The position numbers and the translations under genes were made by a program. This document shows positions 23,136 to 36,400 of a DNA stretch of 64,000 bases, one piece after another (position 1 is the stretch's first letter; the number at the start of each line of letters is the position of its first letter). Source of the stretch: Megalobrama amblycephala (Eukaryota > Chordata > Actinopteri > Cypriniformes > Xenocyprididae); NCBI RefSeq assembly GCF_018812025.1, contig NC_063049.1:35965447-36029446 (forward strand). The letters are read 5' to 3'. The notes below the pieces were generated by a model, which made no database searches, was not told the DNA's origin, and saw nothing but the letters and a program-made list of their open reading frames with translations.

Positions 23136-24942
23136 GTATTTTACCTAAAAATGTAAAATCTGCTATTAATAACTCATTCTTTTGCTACTTTCTTCTGTGG
23201 AACAAGATATGCAAAATATAATATCCTTCATAACTGTTGGTGAACACAGCTGCTAAGCTTCAAAAATGACAAAAAGGAACCTTAAAAGTAGAGCCATATG
23301 ATTTGTGCATCATATTACAAGTCGTTTGAAGCCATACAATAGTATAAACATGTATGACCAAACTACATGGCAATTTTTATATATTTGTGGACAACAGTCA
23401 CTTTGAACTGCATTGTATACAAAAGAGCTGCATGAACATTCTTCAAATAATCTACTTTTGTTCTCCACAGAACATATAACAGTGTACGCTGCCTTTGGAA
23501 TGGCATGAGGATAAGTAAATAATTACAGAATTTTCATCTTTGACTAAACTTTAATTAAAATAAACAACATTTAGCACAAAGAAAAGCATTAAAACATTCA
23601 AGCGTTCCCTCAAGTAAAAACTCCTCCTCAGCATCTGCACTACAACAAAGCAAACAAGAGTTGATGCTGAGTTTTTAATGACCCGAGACAGTAAGAATCT
23701 CAGGAATATAATAACGCTCAATATGTTGTTCAGCATAAAGCAATAGATGAAATCACATAGCGTAACATATTTTCCAAAACACCCTGTATCTTTAGATGGA
23801 ATCGTCTGTTTTTTCATGTTTGATGTTTACCAGACGGCAATTAAAAACAAGCTCTGCTGAGGATTGGTTCGCCCCACTCATCCGCCTACCTACAGAAAGA
23901 CTCAGCCTCGACTGATTTTTTTCAGCTCTCTGCTCATGTCAATCACCGCGCTTGCTCTTTGCAGCCTAGCAGCAGCCTACCACCCTATCCTCCTTTAGGA
24001 AACAGAATGGAAAAAAGCATAAACAAGTGCAAGAAAAAAAAAAAATGAAGAAGAAACTGCCAATCTTTCAACTCGCAAAAACAAAGATCACAAGTATGCC
24101 ACTATTATCACATGACACAAATGACTGCAGAACATGTGGCCTGCACCTCTTGAATGATCACAACAACAAAGGAACAGAAAGATCAATAGAAGAAAAAAAA
24201 AAAAAGAAAAGAAAATCACCAACGTTGAGCACTTTCATGGGACAGAAAGCCTTGTGAAAGCCTTCAAAGTTCTCCAGCCATTCTGGGTGTAGGATGGGCT
24301 TAAGTGCACCAACATAAGGCCCAGCTCTGTGGGTGTCAGATTTTAGCCCACTAATCAAGAGCTCAGAAGTCCTTCTCTGTTTTGGAGAGGCATTTGTCCA
24401 TGGAATCAGCTCTTTGCCAAAACCTCTTTTTGAAGTAGACAGCAGTTGTTTTCGTAAAACTTGTCTTATTTTTAAACTTGTGTCTCTTACAGTGAAATAA
24501 AATAATGAGAAATAAGAAACAAACACAATATAAATATAAATGGAAATTTAGAGCCACACTGCACAGTGTCCATTAATGTATGTTTACAATTAATGGGTGA
24601 TACAAAAGTCTATTTTCTGTCCAGGCAATACACATACAAGTACAGCTCCTTTCAACTCGAATGAGGAAATTTCAATTATGTGAGCTTAAAAAATCTTCTA
24701 AATCTAAAAAGCTACATTTAACAGGCAAAGGTTCTCTCAAAGTTATGAATAAACGTTCTTCCAGTAACGTTAATAGAACGTTCAGTCTACGTTATCTGGT
24801 CTTTAATAATGTTCTTAAAACATAAGCAGAAAAACGCTATTTATATATATATTATTCACAGAACTTTTTTTTTCTGAAACATTTTATGTTTCAAAAGTAA
24901 CATTCACATAATGTTTACAAAATTATAAAAAGGAATACTTCC
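23136..24942. other. intergenic sequence with an old MITE-like stretch
   Basis: Bases 23140-23560 look like a heavily diverged palindromic element (ends ...TGGCATGAGGATAAGTAAATAATTACAGAATTTTCATC, family E-like). The rest shows no gene. The purine-rich 24010-24060 and 24190-24215 runs account for Lys-rich frames. Confidence 0.4.
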
Positions 24943-25936
24943 TTAAAGGGCACATATCATGAAACTTTTTCTGTGTGTAAGTGCTATATTTGGGACTCCG
25001 GTGCATCTACCAACTCAAAACGTGAAAAAGGACAACCCAGTAACTTTGTTTTGGCAAGCTTTTCTCTACAAGCATGTGAAAAAAAACAGCCGCTCAGATT
25101 TCTCTCCCCTTGTGACGTAGGAAAGGAATCTTTTCATAATATCATGCCCCTTAATCTGCACGTTTCCATCCATGGCACCGCCATTTTGTTTTCACAAAGT
25201 GAAAACTGTGAACTAGTTCTAAGGCCATGGCAAAAGTTCAAGCAAAGCATGTTTCAAGCTAACTGTTCTGTTGTTGGCTGCACAGACGAGCACAGAACAG
25301 TATTAGAGTCTCGTTAGCTTGGATAGTCTGCAAATTTACCCTGGCATGCTCGATTGCTAAAAAGCGTTTCTGTCCGAGTGATAGCCTTTTTTGGAAAAAA
25401 TATTAGACCATTCACAGCATTTGACAGCAATCATAAACATTAGCCTGGTGTGTATGGCTCTGTTTGACAAACAGGTTCACAATGTATAGTGGGCGTCCAT
25501 ATGGGTTTTGCACAAAAGATTAACATGACAGCACATGCAAGTCGATGAGTTGAATCAACTCCACAGCAACTACATAAATTTATCCACTAACCATTCAGAA
25601 ACGTCAAGATGCAGTTTGAACAATCTAAGACTGAACACCATTACTGACAATCGTCATTTTGGCGTGAGATTCTCCAGCTTTGTTGTTGTTGAGCAAACAA
25701 AGCGTGAGCTGTTAAAGCTCCGCCCTCTTCTGGAAAGCAAGCCAGGGAGTAGCAGCTAATTTGCATTTAAAGGGACACACACAAAAACAGCGTGTTTTTG
25801 CTCACACCCAAATAGGGGCAAATTTGACAAGCTATAATAAATGATCTATTTTAGCTGAAACTTCACAGACACATTCTGGGGACACCAGAGACTTATATTA
25901 CATCTTGTGAAAAGGGGCATAAAAGGTCCCCTTTAA
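24943..25936. mobile_element. family B element, copy B1
   Basis: TTAA at both ends, AAAGGGCACATATCATG ... AAAAGGTCCCCTTTAA. It shares long blocks with B2 (GATGAGTTGAATCAACTCCACAGC, the AAAGCTCCGCCCTCTTCTGG block and the terminal CACACCCAAATAGGGGCAAATTTGACAA). Its last 80 bases carry the same GCTGAAACTTCACAGACACATTC module found in family A. Confidence 0.8.
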
Positions 25937-26072
25937 CATTTGAAAAACACTTAATCTAAATGTGGACATTTTGAAGTTCAGAGAACATTCAGAAATAACA
26001 TTTTCATAACTTAATGGGAAAGTTCTTAAAATATATTTTTGTATAATAAATGTATAGCTTCTTCAGATAATG

Positions 26073-26076
<4 letters not shown>

Positions 26077-26139
<63 letters not shown>
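26077..26139. repeat. TA microsatellite
   Basis: Perfect alternating TA for about 60 bases. Confidence 0.95.
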
Positions 26140-26142
<3 letters not shown>

Positions 26143-26296
26143 CACTTACACACACATAAAGTAGCTTGACGTAGGCTAGTATGTGTAACATAGACTGCAA
26201 TGTAAAGTGTTACCAAATGTGCATCTTATTTACTGTTATCTCTTAAAGGGATAGTTCACCCAACTACCATCAAATACTAAAGAATAACACAAGACA

Positions 26297-26679
26297 TGAC
26301 ACTCGTATTGTTTTGAATGAGAGAAAGTGTAACGCGCAATATGGCGGAATAAGTCCCGCTTTCAAAATAGCCTAAAAGAGCTAATCGCTGACTGGTAAAG
26401 TCATTGCGTCACTGCAGCGGCTGTTAGAAGCACCGGTTTCTATAGAAACAGTCAGACGCGCGCCTCTGAAATGAGGCACAAGAGACGCGCATTTAGGTCT
26501 GCGCATGCGCATTAGCTTGATCCAGCCTAAAAAATATATTTTTTTGTCATGATTCGAGCGTTTGGAAAAAAAATTATGAGACAGTTGTTGTCAGAATTAA
26601 TTGGTGATTTCAAATATGAAATTGAATCGAAAGCTTGGCAAACAGCTTTGGAGAATTTGATGTTTCCCCATTCAAAGAG
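26297..26679. repeat. module X, first copy (CpG-rich, promoter-like)
   Basis: Starts ACACTCGTATTGTTTTGAATG and ends ATGTTTCCCCATTCAAAGAG. It matches 27747-28120 in direct orientation with scattered differences. It contains AATATGGCGG (26338-26347, YY1-like) and TGCGCATGCGCA (26500-26511, the palindromic NRF1 consensus). Confidence 0.75.
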
Positions 26680-27189
26680 ATAGCTGCATCAAAGACTATA
26701 GAGGGTATGCATCGACGTCACTTTCCCGCCGAAAACGCGCTCCCTCAGCTGGACTGAGTGGCAAAAGAAGCTGCTGCGTGACTTAATTTAATAGGGGAAA
26801 CTGCGAAAACGCGAGTAAAACAAACGAATTACAAGGTTAGACTCGAAAGTGTCTCTTAGAACTTGTCAAATAAACCTAATCCATGGATATTGACATGCAG
26901 CCTGGAGTCGTGTTTCCTGACATTTATATGTGCCTGATTTCGACGGCGGGGAAACACATAAAGCAAATCTGCCTGTGAATATTTTATATAACTACAATAT
27001 CGGTAGGTTTAAATCCGCGTAATCACTTATATCAATGTTATATCGTCATATTGTCCAGCCCTAAAACATATATAGTTTTATAGTATAGTTTTTGTCAGTG
27101 TTGTTTATTGAAAAACACCCAATTATGCAGAATATAAGATGGAAAATATTTAATTGATGAGTTGTCAACATAATATAGGCTATAACAAT

Positions 27190-27400
27190 ACAATATATAC
27201 GGTATGATTTTACCTCAAAATCCAACAATTTGACACAATGATAACTGCAAATCCATGTTTCTCTGCCTGGAATCGAGCTGTTTCTGTGAATTGCCGTGAT
27301 CAATTTGCTTTTTTTCTCTGTTGCTTTCTGCAGTTTTTAAATGGGTTTGTGTCAAAGCTATTTGTACAGTCAATCACAAAGCTCTTTCCCGTTTTGGATG
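27190..27400 (-). pseudogene. decayed THAP-domain exon of family D copy D1
   Basis: On the minus strand the frame contains ITAIHRNSSIPGRETWICSYH, the C-terminal half of a THAP zinc finger (basic, W/P, then C-x2-H). The N-terminal half is present but interrupted by stops. THAP fingers bind DNA and occur in P-element and Kolobok transposases and in host genes derived from them. The copy is not functional. Confidence 0.55.
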
Positions 27401-27453
27401 TGTTTTGTGTGTTTTTCGCGACATTCACGCTGGAAACCAATGCTGCCGCTCAA

Positions 27454-27680
27454 GGGGCTCACACACCGGACGCGAAGCTCAGCGCCGCGCTACGCCGCGA
27501 CAAGTCTTTCAAATTCGAACGCATCATTTTCTATTTTTTTTCTGAGTCGTAGCTGGGCGCTGCGGACAGACGCCGAATGTCGCTGCCGGTGTGCGTAAGT
27601 TACACTCATAGAAAACAATGCGTTCGAATTTTAAGACGTGTGAGGCGCTGAGCTTCGCGTCCGGTGTGTGAGCCGGCCCC
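27454..27680. mobile_element. family F: CpG-rich palindromic MITE
   Basis: Begins GGGGCTCACACACCGGACG and ends in its complement. The arms (CGCGAAGCTCAGCGCC...) pair over about 33 bases, and TTCGAACGCATCATTTTCTAT pairs with the right-hand ATAGAAAACAATGCGTTCGAA. No coding capacity. It sits inside D1. Confidence 0.75.
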
Positions 27681-27746
27681 TTCAGTCTTTTGCCACTCAG
27701 TGGGCGTGACCGCAGTCGTAACGGTCGGCCGTGACGTCACGTGCCG

Positions 27747-28120
27747 TGTCACTCGTATTGTTTTGAATGGGAGAAAGTGTAACGCGCAATATGGCGGAAT
27801 AAGTCCCGCCTTCTAAATAAGAGCGCCGACTGGTAAAGTCATCGCATCACTTCAGCGGCCATTAGAATCACCGGTTTCTATAGAAACCTCTATGATAGAA
27901 ACAGTCAGACTTGAGCCTCCGAAGAGACGCGCATTTAGTTCTGCGCATGCGCATTAGCTTGATCCAGCCTGAAAAAAACATTTTTTTTGTCATGATTCGA
28001 GTGTTTAGAAACTAAATTTATGAGCCGGTTGTTAGATTTTATTGGTGATTTCAAATATGAAATTTAATCGTAAGGTTGGCGAACAGTTTTGGAGAATTTG
28101 ATGTTTCCCCATTCAAAGAG
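27747..28120. repeat. module X, second copy
   Basis: Direct repeat of 26297-26679. YY1-like AATATGGCGG at 27788-27797 and NRF1 consensus TGCGCATGCGCA at 27942-27953 are both preserved exactly. Confidence 0.75.
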
Positions 28121-28189
28121 GTTGCATGATGCCCAGGATGCCCGAGAGGCGTTTCAAAGATGGCCGCCGAGTGAAATGACTTGTCTTAA

Positions 28190-28412
28190 AGGGACTTTGC
28201 TACCATTCATCATTTACTCACCCTCAAGTTGTTCCAAACCTGTATACATTTCTTTCTTCTGCTGAACGCAAAAGAAGAAATTTTGAAGAATGTTGGTAAC
28301 CAAACAGTTAATGGAGTCCATCAACTGATTGGTTAACCATATTTTTCAAAATATGGTTATAAGAAAGAAATTGGAACAACTTGAGGGTGAGTAAATGATG
28401 ACTAAATTTTAA
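28190..28412. mobile_element. family E-like short palindromic element
   Basis: TTTACTCACCCTCAAGTTGTTCCAA (left) pairs with TTGGAACAACTTGAGGGTGAGTAAA (right), with a short spacer, a compact MITE. Confidence 0.75.
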
Positions 28413-30387
28413 TATTCTGAACCAGTGTCATGCAATGGTCACGAAACTATAAGAGTACTTTTGTTAAAAATGTGAGGAATAGACCACATTATGACCAAAA
28501 GTATGGACTACATGGCAACTTTTATATATTTTTTGGATCACAAGAGCTGCATGAACATTCTTCAAATAATCTCCTTTCATGCTCTATGGAACATTATTTT
28601 TCTCTTATTATTCTGAACAAGTGTCGTGCAATGGTCATGAAACCAGTTGAGTTTTTGTTTTGTTTTTTTGTTAAAAGGCCCTTAACTGACTCTGCATCAA
28701 AAACGGGACTTTCTGTACCTTAACAAAAACCACAAAGCCTTCCTCTAACCAACTTTTTTTTCTTAATACTTTCCCCTGTGGGACATAACCTTGCAACTGT
28801 CTGCAACTGAAGATAAACCTCATTGGAGCTTGCTGAGTGCAAGGAGCAAAAATACAGCAAAACTAGAGTTATTAAAAAATTGTCATTTAAAAGGTTGATG
28901 GAGAAAAGAAATGCACTCTTTCATGGGGAATGAGGTTAGAATCCTTCCTAGAAACCAAAATGACAGCATCTGCATTAGTCAGATGCTTGCTGACTCCATG
29001 CAAGCGTAAGTGACAGTGGGTCTCAGCCTGGCGTGGGTGTGCCTGTCAGGAAAAGCCGCTGTTGTCTCTGCATCCTAGAGAAATGAGAAAGCAGCCGCCT
29101 GCTGTGTCTACGCCCACCACAAAAATCCCCCTTCCATTTCAAAGGGCGAAGACTGCACAGAGATGACATTTTCATCTGGTCTCCTCTAGATTTTGGTTTA
29201 ACGTTTTTCTTCCCACCGCTTCATCTTTGCGTTTGCTAAAAGACTGCATTTGCAGGACTAGACATTTTAAGACTGATTTATTGCTGATAGACAATAGATT
29301 TTCCATGTTCTCTACGTTTAGCTAGATTGTAATGATAAATACATTTCAATACATTTTTATCAATGATTTTCTAGTTGTGATATTTTTAAAAAAATCATTT
29401 TATAGAGATTGCACTCACAAAGAGCCAATTGCATGCATTAGACCTGTGCATAACTAGAAACATGTATATTCACTATAGAAATTTCTATGACTTTTTAAAG
29501 ATTTTATTAATTTCCGTGATAACGGAACAAACTGTAGTCAGTACTGTATCCCACAATGCATTGTGCTCAACCTTCTTCCAGTTCCAATGTGGTGAATAAA
29601 CACATCTTAGCTTTTGTATTTTTAACACAAACAAGTTAAATATAAATAGGCTATATTTAGAAAATATATTTATTTCCGAAATGATAACCAAACACTTCTT
29701 GCTGAATTCATCATGCAACGTGATGAGGTCATGTGACAACAATGCAACTTACTACTACAACACTTTATTGTTGTATAATGCAAACGTTTTACTGTTTCAT
29801 ATATCATTTTTAAAGATTAGTACGCAGTAATTTTACATAATTAGAAACGTTGACTTGGCAACTTACTGAAATAAGTTGAAGCACTAAAATTACTAATTGG
29901 AAATAACTAAACATCTAAAATAAAAATAAATTAAACCTAAATAGTAATATTTGAAAATAATATTTATAAAAATTGGAAGCTAATTCAAAATATTACACTA
30001 TAAAATAGTAGGCTACATAAATCTAAAACAACACTGGTGTTTACTTTCAAACCTTTGACTGCGGCTTAAGACCTGACTAATCGAACACTAAACTCCCAAA
30101 TAGGCTCATTAAATAGACACCATTTTGTACATGAAATGTGCTAATTTGTGTATATAACGACTTGTTTATTTTATAAATAGAAGTTAAAGCCTCTATACTT
30201 GATAAATAAATAAATAAAATATCGGGACCTATCATCCACTCTGAAACTGTTAGTCTGGTCTGGGTTACACGAAGCCCACCGAATTTGAAACCGAAAACAT
30301 TAGCTTAGCTCATGTTAGCTTAGCGGGCTAATCATTAACCTGCTGTGTCTGTCAAATCCATCCATTTAACACAATACTTCACAAAAC
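28413..30387. other. intergenic sequence and NEMP gene upstream region
   Basis: No exon recognised. Bases 28970-29270 are unique with moderate GC. Sequence 30240-30387 directly precedes the NEMP start codon and lacks a TATA box. It contains a TAGCTTAGC(T/G) repeat (30300-30330) but no clear CpG island. Confidence 0.4.
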
Positions 30388-30478
30388 ATGGGGAAGTTAG
30401 CTGCTTTTATACCCGTTTTAACTCTATTATGTGCTTACTGGCAAAGCGCAGAGGGAAACAAAGGCTATTCATACACAG
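30388..30478 (+). CDS. nemp2: nemp2-like exon 1 (signal peptide)
   Basis: Encodes Met plus a hydrophobic leader and GNKGYSYT, ending in phase 1 before GTAAAT. The ATG is the first in frame and is followed by a typical signal sequence. Confidence 0.8.
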
Positions 30479-33400
30479 GTAAATGACTTGAGCCACATGC
30501 TAAACAAGACAGCGGCATAAACAAACATCGCTAACATTACAAAACAGTTGCATTGTGTATATCTATGGGGTTTTGAATGTTATAAAACCACAGACTGCAG
30601 TTAAATCACTCTATATATCGTGAATTGTGTAACCTGGACACAAATGCTGTGTGCCAAAATAGTGAGCTCTGTATTTAAAAAGTTGTAGTTTTTTAACTCT
30701 TTATGAAGTCAAAGTTTTTGTATTTTGAAGTAAAGTAGACTTTTAGACAGTTCTTAGAAGTTCTTTTAGATAGAAAATAGTTACATAAGAACCGTATTAC
30801 ATAATTACAAAAAGACTAGGCCTATTTAACGTGTATGTGTGTATGAGTAACATATATTGCACTTTTTAGTATGTGAGATTTTCAGCATGCATTAAACAAC
30901 CAAATATAACTGGTTTGTCTGTATGTGTCTGTAATCACACCATGGTCCCTCTAACATGTTTGTTTTGTACCTTAAAGTCCCCATGAAATCAAAATATTGC
31001 AGTATTTATTGTAATTGATTTATCCATTCACGTTAATATTATTTAAATTTATGTGCCCTCATAATCTTTAAAGGCAATGTTGGCAATTTTTCATAAACGC
31101 TTTTTGTTATACTGGTTGGAACGCTTTTCACATTCCTGATGGCAATCAATTATAAAAGTGGTCTAAATATTAAAACATCTACAGGACCAAAAAATGTTCG
31201 TCCAATCATTGCATTTAGTCCAAATGATATGTATTTGCATACCTCCTTGCTCGCCCAGACATCACACGTCATCAACATGTTCCGTGAGAATATGCAGTTT
31301 TTACAGTTTGCTTTTATAGTTTCTGCTGAACCAAAACAAAAAACTTATGCTGCATTCACGCCATTTCGTAATTACCGTAATTAAGAGATGTCAACCCTGA
31401 TGTTCTACTCAGAGCTGTTCATGTCCTCAGACTCAGAATTATGCTATAATTATGCTAAATATTTCTATGGCAACACTATCAATGCCGAAATTAATCTGTA
31501 GCTGTCAAGTGGTACAAGTCAGAGCTTTTTTTTTAAATAAAGCTGATTCTAAAGTTATGTATAAAGTTAACGCCATCTCTTGTGACACTTTGCAGACTTT
31601 GCTGCATGCGTTTATGTGTTTTGGAGGAGGCGTGGCTCTTAAGGGAGGGTGGGATCTTCTGCTTTCAGAACTAGCCTGCCATTGCTAGACTTTCTGAAAT
31701 TGCCTACCCTACCTTCAATCAAAACACTATAAAAATAGTGTTTTTGCAGATTATGTTTTGATGTGACTTTCACAGCAACTGTCAGACAGTAGCAACACAT
31801 GATGCTAAATAGCTCAAGAACTGAATATTTGAAAACTCTAAATATAAAAGTAAAATAACAGTAACAAACATGTGCATTCGTTGTAAATCAAATAAAAAAA
31901 ATCATTTTTTAAGTAAGTGCTTTTTTTTATTATTGTTTTTAATTTTAAATAATTAATTTATTAATTAGCAGCAGTAACAGTTCCCTCACGAACCCCAGTT
32001 TGGGAAAATCTTCCCCAAAGTGAAACATCCATTTATAAATGATAAGTGAGTAATACTGCTGTATAGAAGCAACCACACATGAAAATGTCTGGTTTTTGGA
32101 AAGTGAGGATTCAGCATTTAAATTAGTGCAGTGATTAGGATGAATTTAGTCTGTGGGCAGAAGCTCGTAGTCAGTGTTCTTTTCTGGGAGGCTTCTGTAC
32201 TGTTTTAGACATAGAGAAAAAGAAAACAGATCATGGTGATCGTTAAATTAAAGCAGAGGAGTAATTCTGAACCTTTCCTGATTCTGACAGATTGCACCTA
32301 TGTGAAAGGAGACAGTGCCCACGAGTATTTTGGGGGTCGATGCTTCTGTTACAGCTCTGGCACAGTAATCAAATGGAAGGACATCTGGTCCACCTTCAAG
32401 GTAGTATATTACATCCTGCTGTGCTATTATTAACTTGTCCTGCAGTGTTTTTTAAATTAATTTTATGATTGGAACAATATCAGGTTATGTAAATAATGAC
32501 AAAACTTTTTTTGGGTTAATTCTCACTTTAAATTGAATACTGACAAGACACATGTTGTTCACAGGTAAACGTGACAAGTGATGAGGATGTCTTTGTCGTG
32601 TTCCCGATGGAGACTCGAAATTGCCAACATCCGGATGATATTCTCACGGTTACTAACTGCTTTGTTGAACACTATTGGCCATCCATAATCCAAAGAGAGA
32701 AGTCTTTGGACATTCCTATGGTTGATGAAGATGTCTGCTTCATGACCAAATCGCCTAGAAGCAATACTGAGTACACACTACACGTCTCCAACAAAAGTAA
32801 GCATCACACACCTTATTCTTATACAGAGTACTTGGGCACTGAATCATAATTGTTTATTTTCTATTACAGGGTTAAATAGAATGCGCTTCCTGCTTTTTGT
32901 GTGTGGGTTGATACTGTTTTTTAGAGCAGGAAACATATGCAGGTAAGTGGCAATTTAGCTCTAGTTTAGATGTTCCCATCTAGAGAAAATCTACAGTAGA
33001 ATGTCAGATTTAATTCTGATCAAGGGTGTTTCCCCCCCCCCCCCCGCAAACCTTAATTACAAAAAAAATATACCATGCTTGTCTCTGTACCTTAAACATG
33101 AATAAGATAAGGTAGTTTTAACATACAAATTACACTACATTTTAAGAAATAAAAAAAAGTCACTATTTACCTTTGTTTTGTTTTTTATTTAAAATGTGGA
33201 ACCAAAATAGACAATTTATGCAAATATAAATAAATCTTTGGTAGTTCATAGTGGCCACATCTATCATGCACCAAAAAACAACGTAAAAGCTTGATAAAAG
33301 TGGTCAGTGCAACTTGTGTGGAACATTCTAGACTTCTGAAGCCATAAAGTAGCTTTGGTGAAGAAAAGAAAGAATATGAAATAGTTATATATAAACATAG

Positions 33401-36400
33401 TATGCAAAGGGTGCTGCTTGGGTATCAGTTAATATCTACTTGTGCTCTGTGGATGAGGGAAATTCATTTCAGTACAAAAATAGTTTGATCTAAAATGTCA
33501 AAAACCTTTAAAGGTGCCCTAGAATCAAAAATTGAATTTACCTTGGCATAGTTGAATAACAAGAGTTCAGTACGTGGACAAGACTTACATTGAGTTTCAA
33601 ACTCCATTGTTTCCTCCTTCTTATGTAAATCTCATTTGTTTAAAAGACCTCCGAAAAATAGGTGAATCTCAACATAACACCGACTGTTACGTAACAGTCG
33701 GGATCATTAATATGTACGCCCCCAATATTTGCATATGCCAGCTCATGTTCCAGGCATTAGACAAGGGCAGGAAGTATTAACGTCTGGATCTGTGCACAGC
33801 TGAATCAACAGACTAGGTAAGCAAGCAAGAACAATAGCGAAAAATGGCAAATGGAGCAATAATAACTGACATGATCCATGATAACATGATATTTTTAGTG
33901 ATATTTGTAAATTGTCTTTCTAAATGTTTCGTTAGAATGTTGCTAATGTACTGTTAAATGTGGTTAAAGTTACCATTGTTTCTTACTGTATTCACAGAGA
34001 CGAGTGGTCGCTATTTTCATTTTTTAAACACTTGCAATCTGTATAATTCATAAACACAACTTCATTTATAAATCTCTCCAACAGTGTGTAATGTTAGCTT
34101 TAGCCACAGAGCACTATCAAACTCATTCAGAATCAAATGTAAACATCCAAATAAATACTATACTCACATGATCCGAAGCATGCATGCAGCATTCATGACG
34201 AACATCTTGTAAAGATCCATTTGAGGGTTATATTAGCTGTGTGAGATTTATTTACAACCTCTTGATTTAAAGGGGCCGCAGCCTGAATCGGTGCATAGTT
34301 AATGATGCCCCAAAATAGGCAGTTAAAAAAATTAATTAAAAAAAAATCTATGGAGTATTTTAAGCTGAAACTTCACAGACACATTCAGGGGACACCTTAG
34401 ACTTATATTACATCTTGTGAAAGAACGTTCTAGGGCACCTTTAATACAGTGCTTCCCAATCATGAGCTGGACACTTCCAAAGAAAATGATATTTGGAAAT
34501 AAAAAAAACTTGCCCCATAATTATGAACAACTGGAAACATTATGTAAATTCATCAGTCATAAAAGGTGTGAACCCTGAAATACATTCAATTTTTTATTTT
34601 AATTGAAATATTTTAATTCAGTTATTTTAATATATTGCCACTCATAGTTTGTGTAACTTAAGAAGTTTGAAAACAAGCAGCTTTGTAATTAACAATGGGG
34701 GGTGTTTTTGTTGTGAAATATAATAATTGTTTGCTGAATATCTTGCTGTCCGTCAACGCTCTGAAATCTATGGAAGCTTGTTTCCGCCACTGAATAAAAA
34801 AAAAAAAAGATAACTGCGACTTTTTATTTCACAATTCTGACTTTTTTTTCCGCAGTTGCGAGTTTATATCTCACAATTCTGACTTTTCTCAGAATTGCAT
34901 TTCTGAGAAATAATTCTGAGAAATTCTGAGAAATAAAGTCTTTTTTTTTCCCTCAGAATTGAACTTTCTAAGTCACAATAAGTCAGAATTGCAAGAGAAA
35001 GTAAGAAATGTGAGATATAAACTTGCAATTGTGAGAAAAAGTTTATATCTCGCAATTCTGACTTTTCTGACTCGCAATTGTGAGAAAAAAGGCAGAATTA
35101 TGAGATAAAAAGTCGCAATTATCTATTAATTTTATTCTGTGGCTTTTTTTCTTTTTTCTTCAGATTTGGACTTTGGACTTGAACTCGCAATAAGTCCGAA
35201 CTACAAGAAAAAAATATATAAACTCGCATTTTCAAGAAAGTTTATATCTCACAATTCTGACTTTCTCGCAATTGTGAGTTTATATCTTGCAGTTCTGACA
35301 TAACTATAAAAGATAATTTAATTGAAATATTTTAATTCAGTTATTTTAATATATTGCCACTCATAGTTTGTGTAACTTAAGTTTGAAAACAAGCAGCTTT
35401 GTAATTAACAATGGGGGGTGTTTTTGTTGTGAAATATAATAATTGTTTGCTGAATATCTTGCTGTCCGTCAACGCTCTGAAATCTATGGAAGCTTGTTTC
35501 CGCCACTGAATAAAAAAAAAAAGATAACTGCGACTTTTTATTTCACAATTCTGACTTTTTTTTCCGCAGTTGCGAGTTTATATCTCACAATTCTGACTTT
35601 TCTCAGAATTGCATTTCTGAGAAATAATTCTGAGAAATTCTGAGAAATAAAGTCTTTTTTTTTTTCCTCAGAATTGAACTTTCTAAGTCACAATAAGTCA
35701 GAATTGCAAGAAAAAGTAAGAAATGTGAGATATAAACTTGCAATTGTGAGAAAAAGTTTATATCTCGCAATTCTGACTTTTCTGACTCGCAATTGTGAGA
35801 AAAAAGGCAGAATTATGAGATAAAAAGTCGCAATTATCTATTAATTTTATTCTGTGGCTTTTTTTCTTTTTTCTTCAGATTTGGACTTTGGACTTGAACT
35901 CGCAATAAGTCCGAACTACAAGAAAAAAATATATAAACTCGCATTTTCAAGAAAGTTTATATCTCACAATTCTGACTTTCTCGCAATTGTGAGTTTATAT
36001 CTTGCAGTTCTGACATAACTATAAAAGATAATTGCGACTTTTTATCTCACAATTCTGACTTTTTTCTCAGAATTGCGAGATATAAACTTGCAATTGCGAG
36101 AAAAAGTCTGAATTGTGAGATAAAAAGTCGCAATTATCTTTTAATTCTTTTTAATTCCATGCCAGAATCAAGCTTCCATATAAATCTCATCTGCATCAAG
36201 ATTCAGTGAGTGATTACTTGTAACGTGGAAGAGAATAGGGCACACAAGAAGTCATATGGACTTAAAAGCCGTGGCCACTATGAATTGTTGTGCAAAGCCA
36301 AGAGAAGACTCTTAAAAAAACCTCCCCCTTTATATTCCATGGGGAAAAAATGAAAGCATATAGATTTTGATCAACATAAAGATGAGTAAATAATGACAGA

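Larger units (their letters stand above)
26692..27745. mobile_element. family D element, copy D1, between the X copies
   Basis: Ends carry inverted CACTGAGTGGCAAAAG / GACGTCAC words (26705-26766 against 27695-27735). On the minus strand at about 27400-27190 it retains a decayed THAP-domain exon: GKSF.IDCTNSFD at the start and TAIHRNSSIPGRETWICSYH at the end. The second copy, D2, is reversed at about 50180-51000. Family F is inserted inside. Confidence 0.6.

Noticed and set aside
32230..32290. Longer NEMP exon 2 starting at 32230 (adding MVIVKLKQRSNSEPF)
   Set aside because: The AG there joins exon 1 in the wrong phase. The AG at 32289-32290 has a better pyrimidine tract and keeps the frame.
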